From Candidatus Amarolinea dominans (GTDB lineage Bacteria; Chloroflexota; Anaerolineae; SSC4; Amarolineaceae), in the NCBI GenBank assembly GCA_016719785.1, contig JADJYJ010000035.1, positions 62,001 to 126,000 on the forward strand: a stretch of DNA of 64,000 nucleotides, given 5' to 3'. The notes under the pieces were generated by a model, which was not told where the DNA came from, made no database searches, and saw only the letters and a program-made list of their open reading frames with translations. Position numbers and translations under genes: made by a program. Positions 1-10,480 of the stretch are shown piece after piece. Every line of letters starts with the position of its first letter. The stretch's first letter is position 1.

Positions 1-1986
1 CCGACTACCCAGGCGCGCCCGCGCTCGTCTCGGGCCAGGCTTACCACGCCTACCTGGACGTCTGGGAACGTCATCAGACCGCCCTGGAGCAGTCGGGCGA
101 CGACCAGCCACAGATTCGCGAGGTGGCGCTCGGTGGGCCTGACACGACGACCCGCCTCAAGACCATCTGGCAGGTGAAGGCGCAGGCGTTGGCCAACGCG
201 GCCGCTACGTGCGCCGACTTTGGCCCGGATTGGATCCCTGACGGGGTCGCGGGCGCCGGCAGGTTGCGCGCCGATGCTGCGCCGGCGCAGCCTGCCGCCA
301 ACGACTGCCTCGTCCCGCCGGGCGGGGGCTATCGCCGGCTGGAGAACCAGCTCTACCGGGTGGAGATCCACGAGGCTGGCGCGCCCGGGACCGCCACCTA
401 CAAATGGTCACGCGACAACGGCAGCATCCTCACGAAGGGGGTCAAGGTTGACGCAACGACGCCGGCCGCGCCAGTCATTACGGTGTCCGATCCGGGCAAA
501 GACGCCGTGCTCGGCTTTGCGGCGGCCGCGTGGGTGGAGATCAGCGACGAAGAGCGCACCTTGCGCAACGAACCCGGTGTGTTGCTCGAAGTCACTGCGG
601 TCAAGGGGGACAGAATTACGCTGAAGAACCCGGCCAATTTGGCGCTGGCAACGGGCACCCGGCCGACCGTACGGCGTTGGGATGGCATCGGAACGGTCCA
701 GATCGGCACACCCGAGGCGCCCAAGTGGGTGGAGCTGGAAGATGGCGTCATGGTGGAGTTTAGCGACGGAGCTTATGTGTCGGGCGACTACTGGACGGCG
801 CCAGCCCGCAGCTTGACGGGCCAGGTCGAATGGCCACGAGGGGCAAGCGGCCCGGTCTTCGAGGGGCGTCATGGGCCTACGCATCACTACGCTTCGCTGG
901 CGCTATTGATCCCCGCGGGGGATACCTGGACGGCGACGGACTGCCGCAAGCTATTCCCGCAGTTGACCGCGTTAACGACCCTGCTGTACGAAGGCGGCGA
1001 CGGCCAGGAGGCGCTGCCGGGCCAGCCGCTGACCCTGCCGCTGCGCGTACGCGTGGTGAATGGCCAGGCGCCGGTGATCGGCGCGCCGGTGCAATTCGCG
1101 CTGATGGCGGGCGGCGGGAGCCTCTCTGCCAATGCGCCGGTGGCTACGATTGCGCCTGATGGCATCGCCGAGTGCATCTGGACGCTGGGCTTAGACGGTC
1201 CGCAGCAGGTGCAGGCCGTGCTGTTGGACGCCGGCGGGAACGCGGCGCCGGGTCAAGTCCTGGACTTCAACGCCACGGTCAGCGTCGCCAGCCAGGTGGC
1301 CTACGACCCGACACAGTGCAACAACCTGGGTGGCGTCAGTACAGTCCAGGAGGCCATTGACAAGCTCTGCGGGCTCCTCGGCGTCGGGCCGCAGGACGAA
1401 GTGGTCCACATTGTGGAGGTGCTGGCGCGCGCGGACGGGGGCCCCATCGAGAATGACGGCGACCTGCCGGTCGAACGCCTGCTCGCCGGGATCGAGATCG
1501 TCTGCGACCGGGATATTTTCCCGGAAAGCGTCAGCAACCGCGTCGATCGGTTCCAGAACGCTGTCTGCTTCGTGACCCTCGACCTGCCCTTCCCCAGCCG
1601 GACGCAAAGCCAGGACTGGCGTGCTGCCCCATTGACTGTACTGGGTTTTCAGACCATCACCCTGGCAGCCGAAGTGAGTTCGGAGGGCAACAACGTCATC
1701 CGTTGGCGGCCCACAGAACCTGCAAGTCAGTGGCTGAGGACATCAATGTTCAGTGCAATAGAGGGCAATACTCACGGCCAGATAGGGGCAGTCCTGACGC
1801 GGCTCACCCTGAAGGGCAACTTCATCTGGTCGCGTGACACCGATCCGGAGAAGCCCGAGATCTACCTTGACGGAAACACCTTCGGTGCGTTCGTCAATGG
1901 CCGCACGGCGGCCAGACTGCCCCGCGGCGACGGGCGACGCGGCGGATCTCGAAATGTGGTTCTGGTTGCAGGCCGGGATAGCATGA
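1..1986 (+). CDS. DUF6519-like protein, 5' end outside the window
   Basis: The reading frame is already open at base 3, so the start lies upstream. The N-terminal visible part (YLDVWERH, then REVALGGPDTTTRLKTIWQV) is the signature I associate with DUF6519 proteins, a family of unknown role. The middle (about residues 330-425) looks like an Ig-like/Big repeat (LPLRVRVVNGQ...GAPVQF...GSLS...TLGLDG). The C-terminus carries a frame slip near 1944: the original frame runs to a TGA at 1997 with an unconvincing tail, while the +1 frame gives DLEMWFWLQAGIA and a stop at 1984-1986, which fits better. Convergent with the response regulator to its right. Function is not known; family assignment is from memory of the motif. 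Confidence 0.6.
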
Positions 1987-2042
1987 CGACTACCTGATCT
2001 GGGGCGTCGCCACGCACCGGCACTTATTGGCGCTTGAGCACG

Positions 2043-2068
2043 ACCTGGTCCCCTTGCGATGACCAGGT
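2043..2068. terminator. Hairpin between convergent genes
   Basis: ACCTGGTC at 2043-2050 pairs with GACCAGGT at 2061-2068 across a 10-nt loop, in the gap between two convergent genes. There is no T-tract, so it is at best a weak bidirectional terminator. Confidence 0.35.
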
Positions 2069-2120
2069 TCCACGAGGAATGTCGTCGCTGCGGCTACGCC
2101 TCTTCCGTCATCGCCGTCCG

Positions 2121-2776
2121 TCAACCTTCCCGCACTGCGCAGAGCGCGCCCTGGGTGCGGCTGGTCAGGTGCAGTTTGCCGAGGATCCGGCTTACATGGT
2201 GCGCACGGTCGGCTCGCTGACCGCGATCCGGTCCGCAATCTCCGGTTGCTCAGCCCCTGGGCAATCAATTGAGCACCATCATTTGCGCGCCGTGAGCGCT
2301 TCCGGGGCAGGTTGTTGCTCGACTGGGCGCGCGATTCTTGCAGGAGCTTGCGGGCAATGGTCGGATGAAGGGATGGCTCGCCGCGATGCACCTGGCGGAT
2401 GGCCCGCACGAGTTCCTCAGGCGAGGAGTCCTTGAGCAGGTACCCTGGGCGCTCCCGCTTTGATCGCGGGAAAACCTTGTTGTCGGCCGCAAAGCTGGTC
2501 AGCACGAGGATGCGCGCCCGTGGCTGACGGCTGATGATTCGGCGCGCCGCCTCGATGCCGTCCATGCCAGGCATCAGCAGGTCCATCAGGATAACGTCAG
2601 GGTGGGTCTCTTGGGCACGCAGCACCGCTTCCTGGCCGGTATCGGCTTCCGCCACCACCTCGAACCCGTCGGTTTCCAGAGAGCAGGGCGCGGATACCCT
2701 TGCGCACGATGGCATGGTCATCAACAATCAAGACACGAACGCTCGGTTTTGCCAACCGAGCGCCTTCTTCCGTCAT
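2121..2776 (-). CDS. NarL/FixJ-type response regulator (frameshifted)
   Basis: DNA-binding response regulator, partner of the adjacent kinase. The true start is ATG at 2776 (MTEEGARLAKPSVRVLIVDD), recovered only across a shift near 2680; the receiver domain follows with the acidic pocket DD, phospho-acceptor D in DVILMDLLMPGMDG, T in LTSF and K in GYLLKD. The LuxR-type helix-turn-helix (LIAQGLSNREIADRIAVSE, then VRTHVSRILGKLHL) is split over frames between about 2160 and 2330 and ends at TGA 2121-2123 (VREG stop). At least three single-base shifts are needed. The start overlaps the kinase stop as ATGA, so the two are translationally coupled. Target genes are unknown. Confidence 0.8.
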
Positions 2777-4001
2777 ATGGTCACCTCAACCTTTACCCGC
2801 GTGCCCTCGCCAGGCATGCTTTCGTACGTCAGTTTCCCACCGACGCGCAGCGCGCTCGGCGATGGTACGCAGCCGCCCCGCCCTCGACGGGCACCGCTTG
2901 CGGATCGAAACCCACGCCATCATCCACCACTTCGAGGGAAAGGGTCGCGACGGTGAAGTGCAGATGCACGGCCACATGCCGGGCCGCCGCATGTTTGCGC
3001 ACGTTGTTGAGTGCCTCTTGCGCGATCCAGTAGAGGTCGCCCTCGATCGCGATGGGCAACCGCCGCTCTCGACGCGGGTTTCAGTTTGCAGACCCGCGCG
3101 ACCTCGACGGCCGCCAGGCGCAACTGCAATGCGGCCACCAGCCCTTCCGTCTCCAGCACTGGCGGGTGCAACTGGAAGATGAGGAGCCGCATGTCGCATC
3201 CTCCTGCGCGGTCTCCTGCAGATCCTGCAGATAGCCTGCCGTGACCTTCTTTGTTTGTCGGCCGCCAGCGCCAGGGCCGCGGCGTTGGCATACAGGGTCA
3301 CGCTATAGAGCGATTGTGTGACCGAATCGTGCAACTCACGGGCCAACCGTTGCCGTTCCGCCAGCACGGTTAACTGCTCCGCCTGCTCTTGCAGCCGGGC
3401 GTGCTCGATGGCCATCGCGGCTTGGTTGGCGAATACGGACATGATAGGAACGTCGTCCTCAGTGAAGCCGCCCACCTTATTCACCACGTCGAGCACGCCG
3501 ATGACCGCGCCGTTGACGTGCAAGGGCACGGCGAGCAACGCCGTGAGATCCGAAGGCCACTGGTAGACCTGGACCTGCGCGAAGGAAGCTGGATCATTCA
3601 GCCGCACCGGCGCACCCTGGCGCACGACCTGACCCGCCACGGAGCCGTCCACCGGCACCGGTTCGGCCGCTGCCAACGGCTTGCCCAAGCGATGCTTGAC
3701 CTCCAGCCAGGCCTGGTCGGTCAGCAGCAGGACCGCGTTGCTCGTCGCCCCGACCAAGCCCTGGGCCTCGGCGCAGACGATGTCCAGCACTTGTTCCAGC
3801 ACTGTTTTTTTGGAGCAAGCTCACCAGAAGGCGGTTGAAGCCCGCCTCGGCCAGCCGCCGTTGCAGTGCATCATTCAGTTCGGCGTTCTTGCGCGCCAGC
3901 GCCGCGCGCGCTCTCTCGCGCTCGTCAATCTCGGCCTGCAGCCCATTCAGAATTTGGCGTAGGCGCAAGATGACTACAGGATCAGAAATCTGGTAGGTCA
4001 T
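2773..4001 (-). CDS. GAF-domain sensor histidine kinase, HisKA_3 type (frameshifted)
   Basis: Cytoplasmic two-component kinase. In order: an N-terminal coiled coil (about residues 5-50, IDERERARAALARKNAELN), a GAF domain (VAGQVVRQGAPVRL ... ALLAVPLHVNGAVIGVLDVVN), the HisKA_3 H-box HDSVTQSLYSVTLYANAA, and an HATPase_c domain (EALNNVRKHAAARHV; DDGVGFDP). No membrane segment is seen. The frame breaks at least three times; the first break is in a run of seven T on the plus strand at about 3804-3810, between VSLLQKT and VLEQVLDIV. Start ATG 4001 has a good AGGAGGT site and overlaps the PAP2 stop as ATGA. The stop TGA 2773-2775 overlaps the regulator start. The signal is unknown. Confidence 0.8.
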
Positions 4002-4849
4002 GATGCTACCTCCTGTGCTGATTTTACCCGATCTGGCATTTTTTTCAACATACGTAATTGAACATCGAAGACATCAATGAAGACATCAATGAAGACATCA
4101 ATGAAGACATCAATGAAGACATCAATGAAGACATCAATCACCCTCATCCGGATGGCAACGACGGCCCATAGCCACAGGGAGGCGAAGGTGATCGAGCCCA
4201 GGGTGTCGCTGGGGTAGTGTACGCCCAGGTAGATACGGCTGACAGCCACGACGAGTACCACGCTGCGGCGCAGATGGCCCCGGCGCGGTGACCCTGCCGC
4301 CATAGAAAATGGCCAGGAGGCCGTAGACGCGCACCGAGGTCGTGACATGACCGCTGGGAAAGCTGAAACCGCTTTCGACGACCAGGGTGGGAAGAGCGCA
4401 GGTCGCGGGCGCGCGAACAGCAGTTTCAGCACCATGTTGAGTGCGGTCGCGCCGACGAGGCTGATGGCGACGGTCGCGGCATCAAGCGCGCGGCGCCGCC
4501 AGAGAAACCAGCCGGCGAGGACCAGCGCCAACCCAATGGCCCCGGCCTGCCCGGCCTGGGTAACGACCCGCATGACCGTATCGAGCCACGGTCGGCTGAA
4601 CTGGTGCAGCGCCAGGATCAACGGTGCATCCCAGGCAAACCCCTCGCGGAACCAAACGTCCTCGGCCAGCTCCGTGAAGACGGCGACCAGCGCTAACAGG
4701 ATACCTAACCCGACGAGCCAGCGCAGCACCATGCCCCGCGGCGGGGATGCTGCCCCAGGCACGCAGCGTTGCATCTTTGACATCCCTTTGATCAGGGAGA
4801 GGGCCAGCGGACGCCGGGCGGTCGGGCGCACGGTACTGATAGTATACAT
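3998..4849 (-). CDS. PAP2-family membrane phosphatase (frameshifted), with IDVF-repeat tail
   Basis: Integral membrane lipid-phosphatase-like protein. The three PAP2 signature motifs are visible: KLLFARPRP, then FPSGHVTTS (only in a neighbouring frame, about 4330-4370) and SRIYLGVHYPSDTLGSI, supplying the K-R-P, S-G-H and R-H-D residues. Several hydrophobic helices surround them. Two or more single-base shifts between about 4270 and 4370 break the middle. The C-terminus is unusual: a 12-bp tandem repeat gives six IDVF units before a short basic tail. The stop overlaps the kinase start (ATGA), so PAP2-HK-RR form one coupled operon. The start at 4849 is uncertain; ATG codons at about 4780 and 4732 are alternatives. 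Substrate could be undecaprenyl-PP or another lipid phosphate. Confidence 0.75.
   Translation of the reverse strand: MYTISTVRPTARRPLALSLIKGMSKMQRCVPGAASPPRGMVLRWLVGLGILLALVAVFTELAEDVWFREGFAWDAPLILALHQFSRPWLDTVMRVVTQAGQAGAIGLALVLAGWFLWRRRALDAATVAISLVGATALNMVLKLLFARPRPALFPPWSSKAVSAFPAVMSRPRCASTASWPFSMAAGSPRRGHLRRSVVLVVAVSRIYLGVHYPSDTLGSITFASLWLWAVVAIRMRVIDVFIDVFIDVFIDVFIDVFIDVFDVQLRMLKKMPDRVKSAQEVAS
4067..4138. repeat. 12-bp tandem repeat, 6 perfect copies
   Basis: Six uninterrupted copies of GAAGACATCAAT lie in the 3' end of the PAP2 gene; on the coding strand they read Ile-Asp-Val-Phe. The period is a multiple of three, so copy-number change keeps the frame. Confidence 0.95.
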
Positions 4850-4983
4850 GGCTTCCGGCTAATGAGGCAAACGATTGACTCACCCCCACCTCCGTGCAAT
4901 CCCCGCGTCGCCACTGGGCTGAGGTAGAGTGGCCCGAACCAATCACTTGTCAATCCACTTGGGGAACTTCCCTCACGCTCGAT

Positions 4984-5020
4984 TTTGCGAGTTGTACAGT
5001 CTCGCAAAGATGACTATAAT
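4984..5020 (+). promoter_or_regulatory. Promoter with overlapping inverted repeat, upstream of SpeE-like gene
   Basis: TTGTAC (4992-4997), a 17-bp spacer and a perfect TATAAT (5015-5020). TTTGCGAG (4984-4991) and CTCGCAAA (5001-5008) form an 8-bp inverted repeat flanking the -35 box, a typical operator layout. The gene starts about 90 nt downstream. The same TTGTAC-17-TATAAT promoter occurs before sdhC. Confidence 0.6.
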
Positions 5021-5114
5021 GAGAGTGACGCCTCGACATGGGCAGTTGCAGCTTGCATCCGCGCCGGTTTTCAAGAGGCCGCCAATCGAATTCCACGCTT
5101 GAGGTTCATCGTCC

Positions 5115-7257
5115 GTGCCATCCTACTACGCGCTCAGCATCCTCCTTTCCGCCTTTCTGCTCTTCCAAATCCAGCCGATGATCGGCAAGACCATCCTGCC
5201 CTGGTTTGGCGGCACCCCAACCGTCTGGTCAACAGTCCTGTTGTTTTTTCAGGTGCTCTTGACCGCCGGTTATGCCTATGCCTATTGGCTGCTCGGCCGC
5301 GTCCGTGGCCGCTGGCAGGGAACAGTCCACCTGGGCCTGCTCGCCCTTTCGCTCGTCTTGCTGCCAGCCACGGCGTTGCTGTGGCGTTCACCGCCGCCAC
5401 CGCCCGCCAGTTGGTGACCGCTGGACGGTGATTTCCCCGTCTGGGACATTTTCAGAGTCCTGGCTGTCTCGGTGGGCATCCCCTATTTCCTGCTGGCCAC
5501 CAACAGCACCCTCATGCAGGCCTGGTTCAGCCGCGACCACGCGCAGCAAACGCCCTATCGCTTGTACGCGCTGTCCAATGCCGGCTCGCTCGTGGCCCTG
5601 GTCAGCTATCCCCTCATCTTCGAGCCACTGCTGACGCTGCGGACGCAGGCCTATCTGTGGACTGCAGGGTACACGCTCTTTGTCGCCGTGGCAGCCTGGC
5701 TGGCCTGGGCGAATCACTGGCCGGGCGCGCGGTCGCAGAGCAGCCGGGGACGCCGGAAAGTCAGCTTGGCGCGGAAAAACGCTCCCGACTCGGCGTCTAT
5801 GCCCTGTGGCTTGGCCTGGCCGCATGCGCCACCACGCTGCTCATGGCGGTGACCAATCAGGTTACCCAGGAAGTGGCCGTCATCCCCTTCTTATGGGTGC
5901 TGCCCTTGACGGTGTACCTGCTGACCTTCATCCTGGCCTTTGCCGGCGGGCGTTGGTATTCCCGCCGGCCATACCTGGCCGCCTTTTTCATCCTCAGTCT
6001 CATCAGCCTGTGGATGCTCGTGAAGTCTCCGCCGTTCAGTATCAGCGCCCAACTCATCGTCTACACACTGCTCTTGTTCAGCGCGTGTATGCTTTGCCAT
6101 AACGAGCTGTTCAGGCTGCGCCCCTCGCCCCGCGGCCTGTCGTCGTTCTACCTGATGGTGGCGCTGGGCGGCGCGCTAGGCGGCATTTTCGTGACCCTGG
6201 CCGCGCCGTTGCTGTTCGCCACCGGCTTCTGGGAACTGCAATGGGGATTGGTCGCCTGCGGCATCCTGCTGACCCTGGTTCTCCAGGCTGACAGCGCGCC
6301 GGTCGTGCGCAAGCGCGGAGTCAAGGCCTCTGTGCGCCACGCCGCGCCACGCCGCTTCAAGCCGGCGGTGTTCGCATCCGCGGCTGCGGTGTTCGTGCTG
6401 GGTCTCTTGATCGTCCTCATCATGCGCGCCATCTCCACCGACACCCTCGTGGCCACGCAACCTTCTACGGCGTCCTCCGGGTGTGGGAGATCAACACCGC
6501 GCAGCCCGAGCTGCTGGCCTATCAACTGACGCATGGCAGGACCGCGCACGGCTTTCAATTTGCCGCCAACGAGATTCGCAAAGTGCCCACGGCGTACTAC
6601 AGCGAGCCGAGCGGTGTGGGCCTGGCGATCGCCAATCACCCGGCCCGCCCCGGCCCCTTGCGGGTGGGCGCGCTGGGACTGGGCATCGGCATCATCGCCA
6701 GCTATGGCCAGCCGGGTGACGTCTATCGCTTCTACGAGATCAACCCCGACATCATTCGTATCGCGCAGGGCGAGGATGGCCGTTTTTCGTTCTTGCGCGA
6801 TTCGGACGCCGACATTCAGATCGTCCCCGGGGACGCGCGCGTTTCACTCGAACGTGAATGGGCGGCCGGCGGTTCGCAGCGCTTCGACCTGCTGGTGCTG
6901 GACACCTTCAGCGGCGACACCATCCCGCTGCATCTGCTCACTCAAGAGGCCTTCGCCATCTACCAACAGCACCTCAACCCCGGCGGCGTCATCGCCATCA
7001 ACGTGTCCAACCGCATCTTCGACCTCAGCCAGGCGGTCTACCGGTTGGCGGATGAATTTCCAACTTGGCGCGCCCTGATCGAGCATCCAGGCGACAGGCT
7101 GCAAAGCTACGACTCGCTGTGGATGCTGCTCAGCCGCGAGCCGGACTTCCTGCAATTGCCTGCCATCGCCAGCCGCAGCACACCCCGCCCCGCCTCACAG
7201 GCAGCCGCACGCCTGTGGACAGATGATTACAGCAATCTACTTCAGATCATTCGGTGA
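5115..7257 (+). CDS. Membrane-fused spermidine-synthase-like protein (interrupted)
   Basis: Long membrane domain followed by a SpeE-like Rossmann methyltransferase fold, the 'fused MFS/spermidine synthase' arrangement. The membrane half starts at GTG 5115 (SILLSAFLLFQIQPMIGKTI) and has about ten hydrophobic helices; LLMAVTNQVTQEVAVIPFLW is typical of the family. The C-terminal half shows GALGLGIGIIASYG (nucleotide loop), YEINP and DLLVLDTFSGDTIP. The frame is broken by an in-frame TGA at 5415-5417 (a CGA-to-TGA change would explain it) and shifts near 5730 and 6455 (an extra C before TTCTACGGC). Whether it makes polyamines is unproven; many members lack synthase activity. Read as one gene damaged by errors or recent decay. 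Confidence 0.75.
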
Positions 7258-7293
7258 GTAACGCTTTAAATCAACCCATTCTCGTCAAGCAAA

Positions 7294-7321
7294 CGCCTAA
7301 AGTTGCAGCCAGGCGCTTTTT
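7294..7321 (+). terminator. Weak terminator-like hairpin
   Basis: CGCCT (7294-7298) pairs with AGGCG (7311-7315), followed by C and five T. The stem is short and the loop 12 nt, so this is tentative. The rest of the gap to 7461 is AT-richer; TTGACA at 7374 and TATACT at 7414 are too far apart to pair as one promoter. Confidence 0.3.
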
Positions 7322-7461
7322 CATTGTTCGACAATAAGACACCCTGGATCGAGCTGAAAAAAGTTGGAAGAGATTGACAGGAAGATGGAAGACCAGTGAG
7401 AGAAGAACTCAGTTATACTAGGTGCGCTACGTCATACTCTTGATTCAATGTGGAGGAAGTC

Positions 7462-10291
7462 ATGAAAAAGCACGCGTATCTGTTGATTCTGATGATCATC
7501 ATGTTGGTTGGCACTCCCATTGTGCCGGCTGCTGCCCAAGACGGCCCACCGGTCATACCGGGAGCCTTCGAGGCAGGTGACAAAGACAAAATCCTCCAAG
7601 GCGCATCATTTCAGCACGATCAGGCAGCGCCGACACCGATGCCTCCTGGTCAGCAAACCGACAACGCCATACCCTTAGCTGAGGGAGGCCCCGATGATTT
7701 TGGCTATCGCTGGAGTGAGTTGAGTCAGGCTGACTGGTTCGATGCCACAACCGGGACTAATACAGGGATCACAGGCGACGATGTCTCCAGCCTTGTAGAC
7801 ATTGGGTTTTCCTTTCACTTTTATGAACAAACCTGGAGCCAGGTGTACGTCAACACCAATGGTATTCTCATTTTTGGGCAGTCACACCATGGCTGTTGCG
7901 GTTCGTCCCCTATCCCTTCACAGAATGCACCCAACAACGTGGCTGCCGCCCTCTGGAATGATCTCACCGTAGGTGCTGCTTACAACACAGGGGCGATCTA
8001 TGTCTTGCGGGGCGGTTCAGCGCCGAATCGCTTCATGGTCATTGAGTGGTTGCGCGCAACCTATTGCTGTGCGCACGGCGCGACTGATTACAAAACGTTC
8101 GAGATTATCCTGTACGAAAATGGCAACATGGATACGCGCTACCTTGATCTGATTGGCCTCCAAAGAGCGCGTGTGGGAATTGAAGACAGCACAGGCACTG
8201 ATGGGCTTGAGTACACCGAGCAAGCAACGAACGGCAAGGGTGTGCGATTCACGCGGCCGATTCCAGCGGCGCGCGCACATGTATCCGCAATCGCCCAGGG
8301 GCAGTTTGTTTTTCCTGGCAAGGCAGCCGCGTTCCCTGTCTCTATCCGAAACACGGGCGATCTAGGCAGCGACACGTTTGATCTGACAGCCTCTTCAGGC
8401 TGGCAGGTTTCGTATTTTCAGCAAGATGGCGTGACGCCCCTGGGTGATACGGACGGAGACAGCCTGGCAGACACGGGGCAGCTGCAACCAGGTCAAGCGA
8501 TCGCAATCAGTGTTGCCGTGCAAACGCCGCCGAATGTCGGTATCGGGGTCTATAACCAGGCCGCACTTTTCGTCACATCGTCGCGCGACACGAACGTGAA
8601 TCGCACCGCTGCCCTCAGGACCTCTGTGCCGGCGCCGTTCCGCCACGCCTACCGTGACTATGGGGCAGGTAATGGCGTCCGCTTATACCTGGCAAGGCCG
8701 GGAACTCAGACGACCCGCAGGCAAAGCCCACGACAGTACGATGGGTATAGCGAAGGGAGCCTGGCGCTGAGCGCAGGCCCTTCTGGTGGGTTGTTTTATG
8801 CCTGGGTCAGGGGACGTTGCCTGGATCTGGTGTGCAGCCACACGACGAATGAGATCAAGTATGTCAATGTCAACGGTTTTGGCGAGCCAACCACACTCCC
8901 GCGAACGTTGGTGGACCACAGCCAGGCGCAGATGGACACTTACGACCAAACCCCCGCGCTCGCAACACTGTCCAACGGAACTATAGGAATCGTATGGGTC
9001 AGGACCCTGTACAATGACCAATTTCAGTTCAATTCGAATATGTTCTTCGCGATCTTGGCTGCCGATGGCAGCGTGACGGTTCCACCAATCAGACTTACCA
9101 ATAACGCAACCTGGGGAACCTGGAATGATCTGAACGTGCCGCGTTTCAATGTGCCTCGCATTGCAGGAACTGATGATGGGCGGTTTGTCATGGCCTGGCA
9201 GCGTGCTCACCAGGAAACGGGTGGCTGGGTGAGCAACATCTACATTGCCGTGCGCGACGCCGTGGGGCAGCAAGTCAAACCGGTCTCAGCCGTGACCGCT
9301 GACACGCCAGGTGATTCGAGTTTTGAACGCCCAGTGCTGACCCCCTTGGCCAACATCGCTACATTTTTGTCCTGGCTGTCCAAACGCAATGGGGATGATG
9401 ACATCTACTTTATGGCCCTCAATAGCTATGGCGACCCCGTGAAGTCGGCTACCAATCTTTCCGTAGACGAAACAGTCGTCGAGTGGAATAACCACGATGC
9501 TGTCCAACTTTCGGACGGTCGTATCGTCGCCGTGTGGGAAGCATGGGGATGTTTTCCGGGAGAATGGAAGCCCCGGCTCCGTTTTGCTGTGCTTGACGCC
9601 AATTACGACCGCGTGGGCAATCCGGTCTGTCTCGGCATCGCTCCTGGCGCCTCCGGCGGCGATGGTGAGGCATCCATTGCCGCCGATCCGTACGGGCACG
9701 GAATCATCACCTGGATGGATTGGGGCACGCTCACGAAACTCTATTATGCGCTCATAGATGGTAACCGTAACGTACTAACACCGCCGATGATCTTCCTCAC
9801 AAGCGCATCAGAAAATTCCTACATTTTCTCCAGCTTCGAGGGTCACGGTACAGCGGCCTATGACTGGGCGCCGCCCGGCGGGGTTGATGGCGCGGTACGA
9901 CTCGAGAACAACCAGCCAGAGGTCGCTGCCGGCGCCACTGCCGACGTCACGGTGCATTATGCCAATCATGGTTCAACTATCGCGACCGGCGTTAAGCTGG
10001 CGCTGACTCTGAATGGCGGTATGACCTATGTCAGTGACACATCGGGATAGGTACCCACTGTCATAGGGAATCAGGTGTCGTGGCCCTGCGCCAGACCTGC
10101 GCCTTTTGGGAGGCGGCGAGTTCGACGTTGTTCTCAGGCTTCCGACCGGATCTTATGGACACCAATACACAGTAACGGCGGCCATCAGTTCCAATGGTCC
10201 GGACACCACCCCAAGCGACAATGTGGCAACCACTCAGTTTGTGGCGTTGGACCGAGTTCGTGTCCCCGGAATTCGTATCTCCATCCCGTAG
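7462..10291 (+). CDS. Large secreted protein: NEW3-like, beta-propeller and DUF11-like regions (C-terminus interrupted)
   Basis: Exported protein of unknown function. Start ATG 7462 (MKKHAYLLILMIIMLVG) follows GGAGG at a good distance and gives a clean signal peptide ending near AAAQ. Residues about 60-240 (LVDIGFSFHFYEQTW...VYVNTNGILIFG) resemble the nidogen-like lobe found next to bacterial proteases. Residues about 270-380 resemble a NEW3/CARDB domain (FPVSIRNTGDLGSDTFDLT). A long middle stretch with repeated trial-like WxRxxxx and VAVWEAWG motifs may be a beta-propeller. The C-terminus is a DUF11-like repeat (VTVHYANHGSTIATGVKLALT) cut by TAG at 10048-10050, where TAT would restore it, and a shift near 10095; the domain resumes and ends at 10291 (VRVPGIRISIP). 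Confidence 0.65.
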
Positions 10292-10446
10292 GTGACAGCG
10301 TGAGTGCTGATCGGAAAAAAGCTCAGTCAAATCTTGAGATTGATGTACCCCAGGGGCGCACGCGTGATCTGCTCAACCGGCATTCCGCCGGCAGGCGCGC
10401 GACTCTACAGGCAGCCGCGCAAAATTTAAGGGCTTGACCCATTCGG

Positions 10447-10455
10447 TGGTAAAAT
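10447..10455 (+). promoter_or_regulatory. Extended -10 promoter candidate for icd
   Basis: TGGTAAAAT reads as an extended -10 (TGn plus TAAAAT at 10450-10455). The TTGACC at 10434 is too close to act as its -35. The transcript would begin a few bases before the Shine-Dalgarno site at about 10467. Confidence 0.35.
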
Positions 10456-10480
10456 GGCGCCCATGAAGGAGGAGCTTTTC

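Noticed and set aside
5415..5417. TGA as selenocysteine or reassigned codon in the SpeE-like gene
   Set aside because: No SECIS-like element was seen, other genes use TGA as stop, and nearby frame slips make error or mutation more likely.
7374..7419. TTGACA (7374) and TATACT (7414) as one promoter
   Set aside because: The 34-bp spacing is about twice what a sigma-70-type promoter allows.
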